The notes beneath the pieces are model-generated. The model ran no database searches. It was not told the DNA's origin and saw only the letters and a list, made by a program, of their open reading frames with translations. Source: Candidatus Mediterraneibacter stercorigallinarum (GTDB lineage Bacteria; Bacillota; Clostridia; Lachnospirales; Lachnospiraceae). From it: a stretch of DNA of 13,617 bases. Below are positions 12,103 to 13,617 of this stretch, piece after piece. The position numbers and the translations under genes were made by a program. The stretch's first letter is position 1. Every line of letters begins with the position of its first letter. The stretch covers positions 1 to 13,617 of the forward strand of contig DXCD01000042.1 in NCBI GenBank assembly GCA_019116185.1, written 5' to 3'.

Positions 12103-13440
12103 ATGACTTATAATATTTATCAGCTCCTTTGGATCTTTTTTATCTATTCTTTTATCGGCTGGTGCGGCGAGGTTGTGCTTGCAGCGGTAAACAGACACAA
12201 GTTCGTGAACAGAGGGTTCGTCAGCTGCCCTCTCTGCCCGGTCTATGGGGCAGGAGCCGTGGCTGTGTCGGTATTTCTGCCGGAACTGGAGGAACAGCTT
12301 TTCTTCCTGTTTCTGGGAGGAATGATCGTGACCGCTTTTGTGGAATATCTGACAGGGCGTCTTCTGGAACTCATATTTCACAAGAAATGGTGGGATTATT
12401 CAGATCAGAAGTTTCAGCTCGACGGATATGTGTGCCTGAAAAATTCTGTGATATGGGGAATCTGTTCTGTACTCGTGATCCGGATTTTTAACCCGCTCCT
12501 GTGCCGCGGCCTGGAATTGCTCCCCATGCTGCTGGGAGAAGTGCTGCTGTGGGTTCTTGGCGTGCTGCTTGCGATTGATTTTATCGGTTCAGGGATTGCG
12601 GTGCTCGGCTTGAAGAAGCAGGGACGCATCAGCCAGATTACAGAGGGGCTCCACAGAACGTCGAAAATCCTTGAGAATGCTCTGACAGAGCGCATTCAGA
12701 GGCGAATGGTCAAGGCGTTTCCCAATATTGAATCCGGGGGGCTGTCGGGAAGCATGGAAAAGGGCGCTGCGGAAAAAGGCGTAAAAGCGGAGGAAAAGGC
12801 CCGGTTCGCGCAGGGATGTGGATTTTTCAAGCTTGCGAGCCTTTTTATTCTCGGGGCGTTTCTTGGAGATATTGTGGAGACGATATTCTGCTTTCTGACT
12901 ACAGGGAAGCTGATGAGCAGAAGCAGCCTGGTATTTGGTCAGTTCAGTATTGTGTGGGGGCTTGCCTGTGCTTTGCTGACATGGATGCTGTACCGGTACC
13001 GGGACAGGAGCGACCGGTTTATCTTTGTGTTCGGCACTGTGCTGGGCGGCGCTTACGAGTATATTTGCAGCGTATTTACGGAGATTGCATTTGGGACAGT
13101 GTTTTGGGATTACAGTGAGATTCCCTTTAACCTGGGCGGGCGGATCAATCTGCTGTACTGTTTCTTCTGGGGGATCGCGGCGGTTGTCTGGATGAAAGGA
13201 GTGTATCCTCTTCTGTCCCGATGGATTGAAAAACTGCCGGCGCGGGCAGGAAATATAGGCTGTACGATACTTGTTGTCCTGCTGGCGGCTGACATGATAG
13301 TCTCCGCGCTGGCCCTGGCAAGATATTCGGAACGCCAGGCAGGCGCCCCGGAACAGAGTGCGGCCGGACAGATGCTGGACGAGTATTTCCCGGATGAGTT
13401 CATAGAAAAAAGATATGAAAACCTGAAGCTGGCAGATTAA
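12103..13440 (+). CDS. CmpB-type membrane protein (PF06541) with internally duplicated domain
   Basis: A 445-residue polytopic membrane protein with two copies of the PF06541 domain. Copy 1 (about 1-165) has YSFIGWCGEV, RHKFVNRGFVSCPLCPVYG and EYLTGRLLELIFHKKWWDYSDQKFQLDGYVCL. Copy 2 (about 242-410) has LGAFLGDIVET, SRSSLVFGQFSIVWG and EYICSVFTEIAFGTVFWDYSEIPFNLGGRINLLYC. The EY-x(13-15)-WDYS-x(3)-F-x-L-x-G core repeats at WDYS 97-100 and 335-338. A charged linker (about 170-235, KKQGRISQITEG to EEKARFAQG) joins them. About ten membrane helices are expected. Copy 2 is more divergent and lacks the NRGF box (SRSS instead). The function of the family is unproven; no ATPase lies nearby. It follows fdpF by 62 nt without a good promoter, so co-transcription is likely. 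SD GAGGAAA lies about 6 nt before ATG. Confidence 0.85.
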   Translation: MTYNIYQLLWIFFIYSFIGWCGEVVLAAVNRHKFVNRGFVSCPLCPVYGAGAVAVSVFLPELEEQLFFLFLGGMIVTAFVEYLTGRLLELIFHKKWWDYSDQKFQLDGYVCLKNSVIWGICSVLVIRIFNPLLCRGLELLPMLLGEVLLWVLGVLLAIDFIGSGIAVLGLKKQGRISQITEGLHRTSKILENALTERIQRRMVKAFPNIESGGLSGSMEKGAAEKGVKAEEKARFAQGCGFFKLASLFILGAFLGDIVETIFCFLTTGKLMSRSSLVFGQFSIVWGLACALLTWMLYRYRDRSDRFIFVFGTVLGGAYEYICSVFTEIAFGTVFWDYSEIPFNLGGRINLLYCFFWGIAAVVWMKGVYPLLSRWIEKLPARAGNIGCTILVVLLAADMIVSALALARYSERQAGAPEQSAAGQMLDEYFPDEFIEKRYENLKLAD

Positions 13441-13473
13441 TGACATTCAGGTGAAATTTTAAAAAGAAATAGG

Positions 13474-13502
13474 TTGCATTTTTGGCACAGATGTGATAAC
13501 AT
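13474..13502 (+). promoter_or_regulatory. Promoter of tRNA-Gly
   Basis: -35 TTGCAT (13474-13479, 4 of 6), 17-nt spacer, -10 TAACAT (13497-13502, 4 of 6), with TG at 13494-13495 (extended -10). Predicted start near 13509, about 15 nt before the mature 5' end, a normal precursor length. Confidence 0.6.
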
Positions 13503-13523
13503 ATCACTCGTGTCAGAGATGAC

Positions 13524-13594
13524 GCGGGTGTAGTTCAATGGTAGAACACCAGCCTTCCAAGCTGGATACGTGGGTTCGATTCCCATCACCCGCT
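13524..13594 (+). tRNA. tRNA-Gly(TCC)
   Basis: A 71-nt cloverleaf. Acceptor stem GCGGGTG/CACCCGC, D stem GTTC/GAAC, anticodon stem CCAGC/GCTGG, loop CTTCCAA with anticodon TCC at 13556-13558, 4-nt variable loop, and T arm GTGGG-TTCGATT-CCCAT. The discriminator base is T, as usual for bacterial glycine tRNAs. CCA is not encoded, so it must be added by tRNA nucleotidyltransferase. It reads GGA/GGG codons. Confidence 0.97.
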
Positions 13595-13600
13595 TTTTTT
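13594..13600 (+). terminator. T-tract directly after tRNA-Gly
   Basis: Seven T's start at the discriminator position. No separate hairpin precedes them, so the acceptor/T-arm of the tRNA itself would be the only stem. Plausible terminator of a single-tRNA transcript; the window ends 17 bases later. Confidence 0.45.
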
Positions 13601-13617
13601 GTTATCTAAAATCATAG

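Noticed and set aside
12589..13446. 285-residue open frame on the minus strand
   Set aside because: Long, but fully antisense to the duplicated CmpB gene. Composition is rich in His, Gln, Pro and Arg, as expected for a reverse-strand shadow of membrane-protein codons.

Overview
The window looks like chromosomal DNA of a gut-type anaerobic Firmicute, most likely a Lachnospiraceae (Clostridium cluster XIVa). This is inferred from mid-GC coding sequence, strong AGGAGG-type ribosome binding sites, extended -10 (TGn) promoters, a CIRCE heat-shock operator, PF06541 'CmpB' membrane proteins, and a class F flavodiiron protein with a short-spaced rubredoxin. No phage, transposon, CRISPR or origin was seen. 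All large genes look intact.

Region 1 (1-2180). A WYL-domain transcriptional regulator (minus strand) faces a 33-residue glycine/tyrosine-rich small protein (plus strand). An O6-methylguanine-DNA methyltransferase follows under its own strong promoter. The regulator's predicted transcription start lies within an 8-bp inverted repeat, a candidate autoregulatory operator.

Region 2 (2181-5900). A MATE exporter and a Lon protease converge. Their stop codons overlap inside one perfect 14-bp hairpin that serves both strands as terminator and gives both proteins the same C-terminal residues, KDQAL. Lon has a near-perfect CIRCE operator just downstream of its -10 box, and a third half-site lies on the other side of that box.

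Region 3 (5900-7180). Divergent from lon is a class B (zinc-finger-less, CbpA-like) DnaJ-family co-chaperone with a near-consensus extended promoter. A protein quality-control protease and a chaperone therefore share one regulatory interval.

Region 4 (7181-9313). A compact set: ribose-5-phosphate isomerase B, a CmpB-type membrane protein with a long coiled-coil tail (1-base overlap with rpiB), and endonuclease III. A 37-bp tandem duplication sits between the last two genes.

Region 5 (9314-13617). A three-module class F flavodiiron protein (NADH to rubredoxin to diiron O2 reductase in one chain) is preceded by two palindromes and a leader hairpin that could act as an attenuator. A second CmpB-type protein follows, 60 bases downstream, in which the membrane domain is internally duplicated. 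Last comes tRNA-Gly(TCC) with its own promoter.

The theme is stress and damage handling: heat shock/proteostasis (Lon, J-protein), DNA repair (MGMT, Nth), oxygen detoxification (FdpF) and efflux (MATE). Start sites were moved from the longest open frame to the SD-supported ATG for lon, the J-protein gene, rpiB and fdpF.
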